Positions 35,294 to 44,683 of a stretch of DNA of 64,000 bases are shown here, piece after piece. The notes under the pieces were generated by a model. That model was not told the origin of the DNA. It saw only the letters and a list, made by a program, of their open reading frames with translations, and ran no database searches. The DNA lies in the NCBI GenBank assembly GCA_964353255.1, contig CAYGVJ010000003.1, forward strand, positions 1 to 64,000, written 5' to 3'. This DNA comes from VFZS01 sp964353255 (GTDB taxonomy: Bacteria; Acidobacteriota; Terriglobia; Bryobacterales; Bryobacteraceae). The stretch's first letter is position 1; each line of letters opens with the position of its first letter. Made by a program: the position numbers and the translations under genes.

Positions 35294-38200
35294 TTAGAAC
35301 AAGAAGCGCAAGGATGCCTGCCCGACGCGGGGCGTGCGGGCTGAGGTCAGTGTTCCCAACGCCGCGTTTACCTGCTGGCGGGTGGCCGGATTGAACTGCG
35401 CGGTCGTGTTCATCCCCGAAAACTGGGTGTGGTTGAGGGCGTTATAGGCCTCAAAGCGGAGCTGGAAGCGATACTTCTCGCGGATGGGAAAGTATTTGAA
35501 GACCGACATGTCGATGTTGTTGATTCCCGGCCCGCGGACTACGTCTCTGGGCGCATTGCCGTAGGTGCCCAGCGCCGGCATGGCGAAGACGCTGGTGTTG
35601 AAGTACCCAAGAAGGCTGCGCTGGCTCTTGGGCAGGATGGGGTTGGAGAGCACCAGCGGGCGAGCGCCGTCTCCGCCGCCGGGGATGTCCAGACCCGTCG
35701 TGGTAGAAAGCGAGAGGCCCGACGGCCCGCCGCTTACGAACGAGGCAATGCCGGAGAGCTGCCAGTTGTCGGCGATGACGCCCAGGACTTTGTTGTTCAC
35801 GAGCTTGGTGGCCTTGGGAAGGTCCCACAGGGCGTTAATCTGCACGATGTGAGTCCGGTCGAAGTCCGACTTGCCGTAGTTCCAGATCCTCACCGGCACG
35901 ACCTGGGCGACCGAGCCCCAGTCGTTGCTCGCAAAGTCCATGGACTTCGACCAAGTCCAGGCTGCGCCGAACTGCAAACCGCGAGAGAAACGACGATTCA
36001 CCTGGACCTGCATCGAGTGGTAGTTGGAACTGCTCGCAAATTCATCGATGGTCACACTGGAATAGCCGCGATATGCCACCAGGTAATTGTCCGGCAGGGG
36101 CCGGCCGGTGGTCGAGTCCTGGCTCGAGGCCAGAAACCGGAAGCCATAGGGTAACGTAGCGATATTGCGCAGGTTCAACAGGTGCCGGCCCAAGGTTCCG
36201 ACGTAGGCCACGTCCAGAACAGTGTTGAACCCGAGACTTCTCTGGATCCCGAGGCTGTAGCTGTAGACGCTCGGCACGTTGCCGGCCGCGGACAGGCCGG
36301 TGGTGGAGACCGGGAACAGCGTACCGGCGCTTTGCAGCAGCGTGGCGAGGGTGCCGTAGTACATGGTCGGGGTGTACTGCACCGGAGGAGTTTTTGCGAC
36401 GTCCAGCAGCAGGACCCGCTCGCGAGTGTTGTACACGATGCCGAATCCGCCGCGGACGGCCGTCTTGCCGTTGCCGAACACATCGTAAGCGAAGCCGAAG
36501 CGGGGGCCGTACATCACCCCTTGATGCTTCATCAAACCGCGATCGATGGTCTTGCCGTCGTCCAGCACCATGCCATTGGCCGTATTGCCCGAGTTGGGAA
36601 CGAGCGCGCCAATCAGCACGGCCGCCGCATAGGTGTTCGTCGCCTGGTCGTAGGCCACCCGCTGCCCGCTGGAATTCAGCACCGGATAGTAGAGGCGCGG
36701 AGCCTTGCTCAGATCGTACAGGTTCGGCAGGAAACTGGCCGCCTGCGACCTTGTGTCTGTATACGGCGTGTACCAGGTGAAGCGGAGTCCGTAATCCAGC
36801 GTGAGTTTTCGGTTCACGCGCCAACTGTCCTGTACGAACCATTCCAGCGTGTTGCCGCGTCCGTTGGTTTCGACGCGCGAGTTGCTTTCCTGATACGAAC
36901 GAAACACACCCAGCATCGCGTTGCTGTACGCATAACCGGTGTTCAGCGGGTTGTTCGTGTCGCTGCTGAAGTCGAAGCTGCCAAAGTTGGTTCCGGCGCC
37001 GCTGCTGAAGTAGCGGACCCGTTCGTAGTAGATGCCGGCTTTTAAGGTATGCGGGCCCCGGACCTTGGAGATGTTGTCTGAGAAGTCAAATACTGTATCG
37101 GCGCTCCGCGTGGGAAACCGGCTGTCGGTGGTGAAGCTCGCGGCTCCCGTGATCCCGCCGAACGACGCCCAGGGGATCATGTCAACGACGTTGAACTGCG
37201 GATAGAACTGGGACAAGGTCATGCCGATCTTGGACCGGCTCAGCTTGTCGATGTCGCTCTGGCTGTTGGAAACGGCGTACTGGGCAGCGTGGTGCACCGC
37301 GAAAGTGAATTCGTTCACCGTCGTGGAGTTGATGGTGTAGGCGGCGTTGGCGACACCCGAATCGTCATTGTACTTGTTGAGAGCTTTCAGCATGCCCCAC
37401 GCCGCTCCGGAGGCTGCCCCCCCAATCAGATAGCCGGTCTGGGTCAGGCGAAAGTTGGATCCGCGAATGTAGACGCGCAACCGGTCCGTCACGTTATAGT
37501 CCGCGCGATAGACCTCGCTGGTGCGCGACGCCGGTATGACCTCCTGGAAGGTGTAGTTGTACGCCCCCCTCGAGAGGGCCGGGTCAACGTTGGGTATGGG
37601 AAACAGCGACAGCAGCTTTTGGCCGTTCAAATCGATGCGATTGGGAGGCACGATGTTGCCGGCAAACGGGGTGCCGGTGAGCGGATCGCGAATCACTATC
37701 GTGGGAAGCTGGGCGGAGAAGTCGCCGCTGCGTTGCGCTGCCGTGGGCACGGTTACGTTCTGTATGGACTGGGGCGTCGAGGTCGGCAGAATCTCCTGGG
37801 AGAAAAAGAAGAACAGCTTGTCCTTGAGCTTGTGCAGCGGCACCGGCCCGCCCAGGTTGTAGCCCCAGGTGTTGTAACGGTAGCGCGGAATCGCTTGTTT
37901 GTTGCGGTTGGCGAAAAAGTTGTTGGCGTTGAACATCTCATTGCGTTTGTAATAGTAGCCGCCGCCGTGGAAATCCTTGCTCCCGGACTTGGTCACGACC
38001 TGGATCAGCGCACCGGCGGTGCGGCCGTATTCCGCCTGATAGTTGGTCATCAGGGCTTTGATCTCGTGCACCGCGTCCAGGTTCATCGGCGCGCCCATGA
38101 CCTGCATGCTCCCCAGGTCATTGGTGGAGACGCCGTCGATGGCCACCGTGGGATAGCTCATGCGCATCCCTTGAATATTGGTGAGGGGAGTTCGGCCCAG

Positions 38201-38731
38201 GGATTCCATCTCGGAAGGCGGCACAACGCCCGGCAAGACGCGCACGAGCGAGAAAAAGTCGCGCCCGCGAACCATCAGGGTGCTGACCTGGGTGTTGGTG
38301 AGCACCGCGGAGCGCTCCGGGCTGGTGGTCTGCACGGGTGTGCCCTCGGCGAAGACCGTGATCGCCTCCGTTACGCTGCCGACCTCCAGCGTAAACTGCC
38401 CGGCGGAGAGGCGCTCCGTGGCGGTAATGTTGAGGTGCTGCTTCTCGACGCGCTTGAATCCCTTGGCCTCGACGGCAACGGTGTAGCTCCCGGGCAGGAC
38501 CGTGGAGAAAATGAAGTCGCCCGTCGAGCTGCTGTTTTGCGTGCGACGCTCACCGGTCGCCTCGTTGGTCAGGGTCACGACGGCGCCGGGAACCGGGAGT
38601 CCGGAGGCATCCACCACCGATCCGCTGAGGTAACCGCTCACCGTTTGGGCGGAGGCGGTCAAGGAAATGAGCAAGAGGCTCGCGGCCAGCAAAGCAGCGA
38701 GCCGAATCGTCGGACTGAACGTGATCGACAT
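35294..38731 (-). CDS. TonB-dependent receptor, Oar-like
   Basis: This 1,145-aa receptor has an ATG preceded by GGGAGG and a signal peptide (AALLAASLLLISLTASAQ). A regulatory-like domain (VSGYLSGSVVDASGLPVPGA) is followed by a plug (AIDGVSTNDLGSMQ, then EYGRTAGALIQVVTKSGS) and a barrel ending in QASLRFLF. It is related to the 6697 receptor in overall layout. Two 17-bp palindromes and a -35/-10 pair lie upstream, linking it to the regulator at 43375-44490. The GH106 rhamnosidase is downstream in the same operon, so a rhamnose-containing oligosaccharide is a likely cargo (inference). Confidence 0.92.
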   Translation of the reverse strand: MSITFSPTIRLAALLAASLLLISLTASAQTVSGYLSGSVVDASGLPVPGAVVTLTNEATGERRTQNSSSTGDFIFSTVLPGSYTVAVEAKGFKRVEKQHLNITATERLSAGQFTLEVGSVTEAITVFAEGTPVQTTSPERSAVLTNTQVSTLMVRGRDFFSLVRVLPGVVPPSEMESLGRTPLTNIQGMRMSYPTVAIDGVSTNDLGSMQVMGAPMNLDAVHEIKALMTNYQAEYGRTAGALIQVVTKSGSKDFHGGGYYYKRNEMFNANNFFANRNKQAIPRYRYNTWGYNLGGPVPLHKLKDKLFFFFSQEILPTSTPQSIQNVTVPTAAQRSGDFSAQLPTIVIRDPLTGTPFAGNIVPPNRIDLNGQKLLSLFPIPNVDPALSRGAYNYTFQEVIPASRTSEVYRADYNVTDRLRVYIRGSNFRLTQTGYLIGGAASGAAWGMLKALNKYNDDSGVANAAYTINSTTVNEFTFAVHHAAQYAVSNSQSDIDKLSRSKIGMTLSQFYPQFNVVDMIPWASFGGITGAASFTTDSRFPTRSADTVFDFSDNISKVRGPHTLKAGIYYERVRYFSSGAGTNFGSFDFSSDTNNPLNTGYAYSNAMLGVFRSYQESNSRVETNGRGNTLEWFVQDSWRVNRKLTLDYGLRFTWYTPYTDTRSQAASFLPNLYDLSKAPRLYYPVLNSSGQRVAYDQATNTYAAAVLIGALVPNSGNTANGMVLDDGKTIDRGLMKHQGVMYGPRFGFAYDVFGNGKTAVRGGFGIVYNTRERVLLLDVAKTPPVQYTPTMYYGTLATLLQSAGTLFPVSTTGLSAAGNVPSVYSYSLGIQRSLGFNTVLDVAYVGTLGRHLLNLRNIATLPYGFRFLASSQDSTTGRPLPDNYLVAYRGYSSVTIDEFASSSNYHSMQVQVNRRFSRGLQFGAAWTWSKSMDFASNDWGSVAQVVPVRIWNYGKSDFDRTHIVQINALWDLPKATKLVNNKVLGVIADNWQLSGIASFVSGGPSGLSLSTTTGLDIPGGGDGARPLVLSNPILPKSQRSLLGYFNTSVFAMPALGTYGNAPRDVVRGPGINNIDMSVFKYFPIREKYRFQLRFEAYNALNHTQFSGMNTTAQFNPATRQQVNAALGTLTSARTPRVGQASLRFLF

Positions 38732-38819
38732 AGCGTGTCCTCCCTTGATGTACTTGCCCGGCGGCGCATGCCCCAGACCCCGGGGGCAGGGCGATTACCC
38801 GGCTGCGCCACCTACATCG

Positions 38820-38848
38820 AGTCTATGCAGGGCCTAAGGAAGTGACAA
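38820..38848 (-). promoter_or_regulatory. Promoter of the 38731 receptor operon
   Basis: On the minus strand, TTGTCA (38848-38843) and TAGACT (38825-38820) are separated by 17 bases. The nearest IclR-type palindrome starts exactly 24 bases upstream of the -35 box, the same geometry as at the 44684 and 58935 promoters. Confidence 0.6.
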
Positions 38849-38872
38849 CCGGCAAAGCAGCGTCGGATCGGA

Positions 38873-38889
38873 ATTCCGCCTTGCGGAAT
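38873..38889. promoter_or_regulatory. IclR-type operator, proximal site of receptor 38731
   Basis: ATTCCGC-CTT-GCGGAAT is a perfect 7-3-7 palindrome centred near -68 of the predicted transcript. It is one of six related sites in the window. Confidence 0.7.
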
Positions 38890-38948
38890 GCCGCCGGGCC
38901 GAGTACCGCAGGGGCCGGACGGCGACCCAGCCGGAGACGGTACCGCCC

Positions 38949-38965
38949 GTTCCGCAGGGCGGAAC
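38949..38965. promoter_or_regulatory. IclR-type operator, distal site of receptor 38731
   Basis: GTTCCGC-AGG-GCGGAAC is a perfect palindrome 76 bp (start to start) from the proximal site at 38873. It lies immediately after the GH78 stop codon at 38974. Confidence 0.7.
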
Positions 38966-38973
38966 AGCGGGCC

Positions 38974-41718
38974 CTACGGTCCCCGCTCCGGCGCCGGGGT
39001 GCGGCCGGCCGGGGGTAGAGGCGCTGAAAACCGGTATTCGCCCGATCCGACTTCGAGCACCGTGCTGCCGTCCTCTTCGCCCAGTAGTTTCACCCCTTCC
39101 GCGCGCCAGGCCGGGGTCCCGCTCTCCTTCACTCCGGTGGCCGGGCCCGGCACAAAGACCCTCGCCGTCGTGTTGGCGGGGATTTGGAGCCGCAGAAGGA
39201 AGATGCCGTTCTCGATCTTCCATTCGCTGGCGATTCTGCCCCGGATCGAATCGTAATGGGCCTTGACCCAGGTCAGGTCGCCCGCCGGCTGAGGCCTGAT
39301 TAGGATCTTTTCGAAAGCGTTGCCGGAGGAGTCCTGATCGATGCCGGCCGCCCCCAAGTACAACCACTCCTCGAGGTGGCCGAGCATGCAGTGGTTCTGC
39401 GAGGCGCGGGGATTGGCGTCCCAGGCTTCAGTGAGACTGGTGGCGCCCTGCTCCAACTGATATCCATAGCTGGGCGCATCCGTGCGGGTGGCCATGTCGA
39501 AGACGACATCGGACCGGCGCCCGTCGGTGAGCGCGCGGATGACGTAACGATAGCCGACATCGCCGGCGCTGGTGTGATTGGCGCGTGCGCGGATCTCGGC
39601 GACGATCTTGTTCAGGACCGCGGAGCGCAGCGCGGGCGGCACCATGCCGGTCACCAGAGGCATGGCGTTCGCGGTCTGGCTCCCGCCGCCATACTGGCCG
39701 GTAGCCTGGTCGTAGAAGCGCTGGTTGAAGCTCCGGCGGACGGCTTCCGAAAGCAGGCCGTATCGCGCGGCCTCTCCCCTTTCTCCGAGCAGCGCTGCCG
39801 TGTCGGCCAGGATCCGGAGGTCCTGGTGGTAAATGGCAGTCGCCGTCACTCCTGCGGGAGTAAGTTGGGAGACCCCGGGGGGCCGCGGGCCGATGTCGTA
39901 CCAATCGCCCAGTCCGTGAGAGACGATATTCCCCTGCGCGCGGGAGGAGAGGTAATCCACGTAGCGCTTCATCATCGGATAGTGCTCGCGCAGCACGCGG
40001 GTATCGTCATACCACCGGTGCAACAGCCACGGAATGACGACGGAAGCGCTGCCCCATTCCGGCGAGTCGCGGAACATCGCCCATTGGCCTTGGAAGACCG
40101 TGTATTCGGGAGCGATGTTCGGCACCAGCCCTTCGGCGGTCTGGGCCTCGCTCATATCCTGCACGATTTTCGCGTAGAGGGCCGGCGCCTGGTAGCCGAA
40201 CAAGATGGACGGCCCGAGCAGGTGCGCTTGCTCCAGCCAGCCGAGCTTCTCGCGGTGCGGGCAATCGGTCAGAACGCTTTGCAGGTTGCTGCGGATGGCG
40301 AACTGGATGAGGTCGTGAATGCGGTTGAGGAGCTGGTTGGAGGACGTGAACTCGCCGGCAGGCGTCGCGGATGAGTACACAAACTGCGCGGTGAGGTCGA
40401 GCACCGCCGGCGGTTGACCATCCGGAGACGCCCGGGTTTCCACCTGGACATAACGGAAGCCGTAGTAGGTGAATCGCGGATGCCAGGTCTCCGGCGCGCC
40501 GCCCTTCAGCGTGTAGGTGAAGAAGGAAGGCCCGCCGGAACTCCTCTGGGAGACCAATCCCTGCGGGTCCAGCAGCTCGCCTGGAATCATCTTGACGCTG
40601 GACCCGGCGGCGCCGCGAACGCTAAGCACGGGCCAGCCGGAAAAATTCTGTCCCAGGTCGAACACGCGTACCCCGGGGCGAGGTTCCGTGACGCGGACCG
40701 GGCGAAACGCGCGCATTTCCATGACCGGAGGCGCGGATTGCCCGATCAGCCGGCCACCCGGTCCCTCCATCACCAGGGCCGCGGCCCAGACGGAATCATC
40801 GAAGCCGGGGGCATCCCAGCCCGGCTGCTCCCGGCGCGCATCGTGGTCCTCGCCGCCGTAAATGCAGGAGAAGACGATCGGACCGGGAGCGGCCTTCCAG
40901 GAAGAATCGCTGACCACCAGTTGGGAGGAGCCGTCCGCGAACTCCAGCCGAAGCTGGAGAATCAACTTCGGCGGGCCGAAAGAGCCCTTGAACTTGACGT
41001 ACCGGCCGCCCGGCACGTTGTACATGCCATTGCCGAGCATCACGCCGATGGCGTTGCCGCCGCTCCGGACGTGGCTGGTCACGTCGTGGGTGACGTACAG
41101 CGCCGTCTTGCGGTAGTTGGTCCATCCCGGATCCAGGACGTGATCGCCAACTTTGCGCCCGTTCAGACGAAGCTCGAAAAAACCCAGGCCGCAGACATGC
41201 ACGGTGGCGCGCTTCAGGTTGCGCTCGACTCGGAATTCTTTGCGGAAAATGGGCAGCGGATCCTGCGCCCCCTGCTGCGGCCTCCAACCGATCCAGCGAG
41301 CCTGCCAGTCGGATTCCCTCAGCAGGCCCATGGACCAGTGCGCCGGCGCGCTCCATGGCGAAGGCTTTCCATCCTTGTCCCAGACCCGGACTTTCCAGAA
41401 GGCCATCGCGCCCGACGGCAGCGGCCGGCCGTCATAGGGTACCTGAGCGGTCTGCCGCGAGCCAACCTTGCCGCGGTTCCACAGATCGGCCTCGCCGGCC
41501 AGCAGTTTCTCGAGGCTCGAGGCCACCAGGATCTGGTAACCGGACTGGAACTGGCGGCGCACGGGGGAGCTCAGCGTCCAACTGAGCCGCGGCCGCTCGG
41601 CTTGGATTCCCAAGGGGTCCACTAGATACTCGCAGCGAAGGCTCGACGGAGTCAGTGTCGCGGCGTCAGCGGCGACAACCAGGAGCATGACGGCTGGGAG
41701 CCGGCAGAGAAGTGACAT
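38974..41718 (-). CDS. Exported alpha-L-rhamnosidase, GH78
   Basis: This 914-aa enzyme starts at the ATG at 41718 (a TTG nine bases earlier extends the frame). A signal peptide (LLCRLPAVMLLVVAADA) is followed by an N-terminal fibronectin-like domain (YLVDPLGIQAERPRLSWTL), the Bac_rhamnosid jelly roll (CGLGFFELRLNGRKVGD), an (alpha/alpha)6 barrel with TDCPHREKLGWLEQ at about residues 484-497, and a C-terminal sandwich. The motif contains Glu residues where GH78 enzymes have the general acid. Members cleave terminal alpha-L-rhamnose by inversion. The gene precedes the 38731 receptor on the same strand but has its own upstream region, divergent from the 41889 gene. Confidence 0.9.
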   Translation of the reverse strand: MSLLCRLPAVMLLVVAADAATLTPSSLRCEYLVDPLGIQAERPRLSWTLSSPVRRQFQSGYQILVASSLEKLLAGEADLWNRGKVGSRQTAQVPYDGRPLPSGAMAFWKVRVWDKDGKPSPWSAPAHWSMGLLRESDWQARWIGWRPQQGAQDPLPIFRKEFRVERNLKRATVHVCGLGFFELRLNGRKVGDHVLDPGWTNYRKTALYVTHDVTSHVRSGGNAIGVMLGNGMYNVPGGRYVKFKGSFGPPKLILQLRLEFADGSSQLVVSDSSWKAAPGPIVFSCIYGGEDHDARREQPGWDAPGFDDSVWAAALVMEGPGGRLIGQSAPPVMEMRAFRPVRVTEPRPGVRVFDLGQNFSGWPVLSVRGAAGSSVKMIPGELLDPQGLVSQRSSGGPSFFTYTLKGGAPETWHPRFTYYGFRYVQVETRASPDGQPPAVLDLTAQFVYSSATPAGEFTSSNQLLNRIHDLIQFAIRSNLQSVLTDCPHREKLGWLEQAHLLGPSILFGYQAPALYAKIVQDMSEAQTAEGLVPNIAPEYTVFQGQWAMFRDSPEWGSASVVIPWLLHRWYDDTRVLREHYPMMKRYVDYLSSRAQGNIVSHGLGDWYDIGPRPPGVSQLTPAGVTATAIYHQDLRILADTAALLGERGEAARYGLLSEAVRRSFNQRFYDQATGQYGGGSQTANAMPLVTGMVPPALRSAVLNKIVAEIRARANHTSAGDVGYRYVIRALTDGRRSDVVFDMATRTDAPSYGYQLEQGATSLTEAWDANPRASQNHCMLGHLEEWLYLGAAGIDQDSSGNAFEKILIRPQPAGDLTWVKAHYDSIRGRIASEWKIENGIFLLRLQIPANTTARVFVPGPATGVKESGTPAWRAEGVKLLGEEDGSTVLEVGSGEYRFSAPLPPAGRTPAPERGP

Positions 41719-41888
41719 GGCGTACAATCAATGATGCCACGACCAAATGCCACGAGATCCTGATCGATGTCGGACCGGAGGGCTCGGCTACCACTTCTAT
41801 TGCGCCGTCTCACGGAAAGTCGGCCGCGAGATCCGGGGTATCTCCGTCGCGCGGTCGCATCCTTGGAAGTAAGGGAGGGTTTTGACCC
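41719..41888. other. Divergent intergenic region between GH78 and GH29-like genes
   Basis: The region contains an open 42-codon frame from the ATG at 41747 without a ribosome site or recognisable motif. None of the palindromes seen elsewhere occurs here, so these two genes may be controlled differently from the 44 kb operon. I see no convincing promoter for either gene. Confidence 0.3.
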
Positions 41889-43451
41889 GTGGAACTCACA
41901 AGACGATCTGCGCTGAGAGCACTGGCCGCGGGCGGGGCCGCCGCCCCCCGGGGCGGACTGGTTTTTGAGCCGACCTGGGAGTCCCTGAAGCAATACAGGT
42001 GCCCCGATTGGTTCCGGAATGCCAAGTTCGGCATCTGGTCCCACTGGGGCCCGCAGTGCGCGCCCAAACAGGGCGACTGGTATGCACGCAACATGTACAT
42101 CCAGGGCACGCGCCAGTACAAGTACCACGTCGAGCACTACGGCCATCCCTCGAAGTTCGGCTACAAGGACATCATCCCGCTCTGGAAGGCCGAGCACTGG
42201 GACCCCGAGGCTTTGATGCGGCGCTACAAGAAGGCGGGCGCCAGGTACTTCGTGGCGCTGGGAGTCCACTGCGACAACTTCGACTGCTGGAACTCGAAGC
42301 ACCACCGTTGGAACTCGGTCAACTTCGGGCCCAAGCGGGACATTGTCGACTTGTGGCGCCAGGCGGCCTTGAAGGAGGGCCTGCGCTTCGGCGTCACCGA
42401 GCACCTAGCCTGGAGCTATAGCTGGTTCAACGTGAACAAGGGCGCCGACAAGGACGGGCCGCTGGCCGGGGCGCCCTACGACGGGAATGATCCGAACTGC
42501 CAGGACCTCTACTTCGAGCCGCATCCGGAGAACACGGCGAACTACACGGTCAACCCGCCGGAGTCGTGGAAGCAGCGGTGGTTCAGCCGCGTCAAAGACT
42601 TGGTGGATCAGCATCGCCCGGACCTGGTCTACACGGACGGCGGCGCGTTCGGCGACGTGGGGCTGCGGCTGATTGCGCACTACTACAACGAGAACATGAA
42701 GTGGCGCCGCGGGCGGCTGGAAGGCGTCTACACCCTAAAGCACCACCAGGATCAGGCGAAGTTCGGCCAGTACCAGGAGGGTGCCGCCGTCTTGGACATG
42801 GAAAGAGGCCTGTTGGAAGGCATTCGCCCCGAGCCGTGGCACATGGACACCTGCGTCGGCCAATGGTATTACTACGAGGGTTTCCCGTACAAAACGGCCG
42901 AGCAGGTGATCTGCCTGCTCCTGGAGGTCGTGAGCCGGAACGGCACCATGCTGTTGAATCTCCCGTTGCTGCCTGAGGGCACGCTGGACCAGCATTGCGA
43001 CGGGGTGGTGGAGGCCCTCACCCGGTGGTTTGCGGTGAACCATGAAGCCATCTACGACACCCGCCCCTGGAAGACCTGGGGCGAAGGCGCCACGGTGACC
43101 AAAGGCGGTTCGAGGCAGGAGAAGGTCGCCAAGCCCTTTACCGCCGAGGACGTCCGGTTCACGAGCAAAGGCGGCGTCTTGTACGCGTTCTGCGCGGTGG
43201 CGCCGGAGCGCGAGCTGAAGATCAAGTCTCTTGGGACCGCCTCCGGGCTCTGGCCGGGAAGGATTTCGCGTGTCGAAGTGCTCGGCTCCGACGAGCGGCT
43301 TCAATGGTCGCGGCAGAAGGAACACCTGATCGTGAAGCCGCCGCGGCACACGCCGTGCGAGTATGTCTTCGCGCTCAAGATCCGGCGCGTTCCCGCGTGT
43401 CCAGCGGGTAGAGAAGATCGACATTCTCGGCGGCCAGGAGCTGGTGTTTGA
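41889..43451 (+). CDS. GH29-like alpha-L-fucosidase, probable Tat substrate
   Basis: This 520-aa protein starts at a GTG with GGGAGGG nine bases upstream. A twin-arginine stretch (ELTRRSALRALAAGG) opens the protein. The barrel shows WFRNAKFGIWSHWGPQCAP, ARYFVALGVHCDNFDCWNSKH and HRPDLVYTDGG, with the nucleophile-position Asp at residue 250. It is divergent from the two other GH29 enzymes: the usual His-Asp-Gly-Phe motif after the third strand is replaced by CDNFDCW, so specificity may differ (L-galactose is an alternative in plant pectin). The 3' end overlaps the convergent regulator gene by 77 bases. Confidence 0.8.
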   Translation: MELTRRSALRALAAGGAAAPRGGLVFEPTWESLKQYRCPDWFRNAKFGIWSHWGPQCAPKQGDWYARNMYIQGTRQYKYHVEHYGHPSKFGYKDIIPLWKAEHWDPEALMRRYKKAGARYFVALGVHCDNFDCWNSKHHRWNSVNFGPKRDIVDLWRQAALKEGLRFGVTEHLAWSYSWFNVNKGADKDGPLAGAPYDGNDPNCQDLYFEPHPENTANYTVNPPESWKQRWFSRVKDLVDQHRPDLVYTDGGAFGDVGLRLIAHYYNENMKWRRGRLEGVYTLKHHQDQAKFGQYQEGAAVLDMERGLLEGIRPEPWHMDTCVGQWYYYEGFPYKTAEQVICLLLEVVSRNGTMLLNLPLLPEGTLDQHCDGVVEALTRWFAVNHEAIYDTRPWKTWGEGATVTKGGSRQEKVAKPFTAEDVRFTSKGGVLYAFCAVAPERELKIKSLGTASGLWPGRISRVEVLGSDERLQWSRQKEHLIVKPPRHTPCEYVFALKIRRVPACPAGREDRHSRRPGAGV

Positions 43452-44490
43452 CGAACACGGCGGAGGGCAAAGGCTTGCGCTGGAGAATTCCCAGCGCCAG
43501 CGGAATGACCTCATCCCCGTAGCGCTCCGGGAAGTAGGCGACCGTGCCGATGAGTTGCGAGCCGCGCCGACGCAGCTCCATCCGGGCTTCGTAGATGCCG
43601 TTCTGCCCCATAGCGGCGCACAGGGGCGCCGCACCCGCCTCCTCGAAAGCCCGCAGCGCGCCGAGCGCCGCCATATCGTTGATCGCCCCGATGAGGGTTC
43701 GGCGGCGCGGTGCACGCCGCAGGTGCTTCCGGACGAGCTCCAGGTTTCGCTCGAAGCCGCCCTTCCCATCCAGGTGCGTGATCCGCGCCTGGTCGATGCC
43801 GTGCAGCTCCTGGCGCAGCCCCGCCAGAAATCCCGAGATCCGCAACTGGGGAAGCGAGCCGGCGATGGGAAGTTCCAGCAGGAGGATCTCCTCGACCTCG
43901 CCGTTCCAGTGCGCTTTCGCCCAGCGGCCCAAAGCCCGGCCGCCGATCAAGCCGGCCTGGTAATTGTTGGCTCCGAAATACGTCGCTCCCGGGTGGGGGA
44001 CCTCGAGGGCAATCACGGGGATGCTGGCTTCGAGAAACTTCGACGCGATGATCGGCGCCACCCGCTCATAGGTCTGGAACTCGATCACCAGGTCCACGCC
44101 TTGCCGGATCAACAGATCGGCGTTGTTGAGCGCCCTCTTCGCGCTGTAGCGGTTGTTGACGGTGATGAGATGGACGCCTTCCCGGGCGGCGGCGCGCTCC
44201 ATGCCTTGGGTGACCTCGCGGGAAAACTCCGAATCGGTCTGGGCCGCGAAACCCAGCCGCACGGTGTGGCTGGCCTGGGGCGCCGCCAGGCCGCGGTAGC
44301 CGCCCTTCTCGACGCACTCGGCCAGCCCGCCGCGGGCGAGACTCCGCATCAGGCGGAAAACCGTGGTCTTGCACAGGCCGGTGCGCTTGGCCAGCTCGGT
44401 CAGGCCGAGGACTTCACCCTTGTAGCGGAAGGCCCTCAGCAGGCTGCACGCGCGGATCACGGACTGCACTTCGCTGCGGTCCCCGCTCAT
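43375..44490 (-). CDS. Hybrid regulator: IclR-type winged HTH fused to sugar-binding PBP domain
   Basis: A 371-aa regulator is read from the ATG at 44490; the frame extends 35 codons further, but the HTH begins just after this Met. Residues about 8-66 form an IclR-like winged helix-turn-helix (VQSVIRACSLLRAF, LGLTELAKRTGLCKTTVFRLMRSLA). Residues about 77-371 form a type I periplasmic-binding-protein sugar domain (TVRLGFAAQTDSEFSREVTQGM, then GVDLVIEFQ, YFGANNYQAGLIGGRALGRW, GAINDMAALGALRAFEEAG). Ordinary IclR proteins carry a GAF-like effector domain, and LacI proteins pair this PBP fold with a different HTH. It is divergent from the RuBisCO-like operon and flanked by palindromes of IclR type, so it probably senses an apiose- or apionate-like ligand. 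Confidence 0.85.
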   Translation of the reverse strand: MSGDRSEVQSVIRACSLLRAFRYKGEVLGLTELAKRTGLCKTTVFRLMRSLARGGLAECVEKGGYRGLAAPQASHTVRLGFAAQTDSEFSREVTQGMERAAAREGVHLITVNNRYSAKRALNNADLLIRQGVDLVIEFQTYERVAPIIASKFLEASIPVIALEVPHPGATYFGANNYQAGLIGGRALGRWAKAHWNGEVEEILLLELPIAGSLPQLRISGFLAGLRQELHGIDQARITHLDGKGGFERNLELVRKHLRRAPRRRTLIGAINDMAALGALRAFEEAGAAPLCAAMGQNGIYEARMELRRRGSQLIGTVAYFPERYGDEVIPLALGILQRKPLPSAVFVKHQLLAAENVDLLYPLDTRERAGS

Positions 44491-44507
44491 ACAGAGATGC
44501 CGCCATT

Positions 44508-44524
44508 GTCCCACGATGCGGAAT
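44508..44524. promoter_or_regulatory. Degenerate IclR-type operator at regulator start
   Basis: GTCCCAC-GAT-GCGGAAT has one perfect arm and one arm with three mismatches. It is 18 bases from the regulator start codon, so it may mediate autoregulation. It lies 79 bp from the 44587 site. Confidence 0.45.
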
Positions 44525-44586
44525 GCGCCGTCAAAGGCCTCCCCAGGGCATTGGGCGCGCAGGCCGCCGACACCGTGCGCGCCACC

Positions 44587-44603
44587 GTTCCGCAACGCGG
44601 AAT
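44587..44603. promoter_or_regulatory. IclR-type operator of the apionate operon
   Basis: GTTCCGC-AAC-GCGGAAT is a near-perfect 7-3-7 palindrome that ends exactly 24 bases before the -35 box at 44628. Confidence 0.7.
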
Positions 44604-44627
44604 GCGCCGGTGGCCCGCTTCTTGCCC

Positions 44628-44656
44628 TTGTCCACGCCCGCGCTTGTTAGTAAGGT
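44628..44656 (+). promoter_or_regulatory. Promoter of the RuBisCO-like/DUF1537/dehydrogenase operon
   Basis: TTGTCC (44628-44633) and TAAGGT (44651-44656) are separated by 17 bases. The same TAAGGT box recurs before the 59268 operon. Both boxes are weak, which fits dependence on an activator at 44587. Confidence 0.5.
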
Positions 44657-44683
44657 ACACTGTGCGCCGGGGGGAGCTGCGCA

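Noticed and set aside
37289..38845. 518-codon plus-strand frame opposite the receptor at 38731
   Set aside because: Antisense shadow without motif or ribosome site.
41747..41875. Small 42-codon frame in the GH78/GH29 intergenic region
   Set aside because: No ribosome site and no family resemblance; kept only as an intergenic note.
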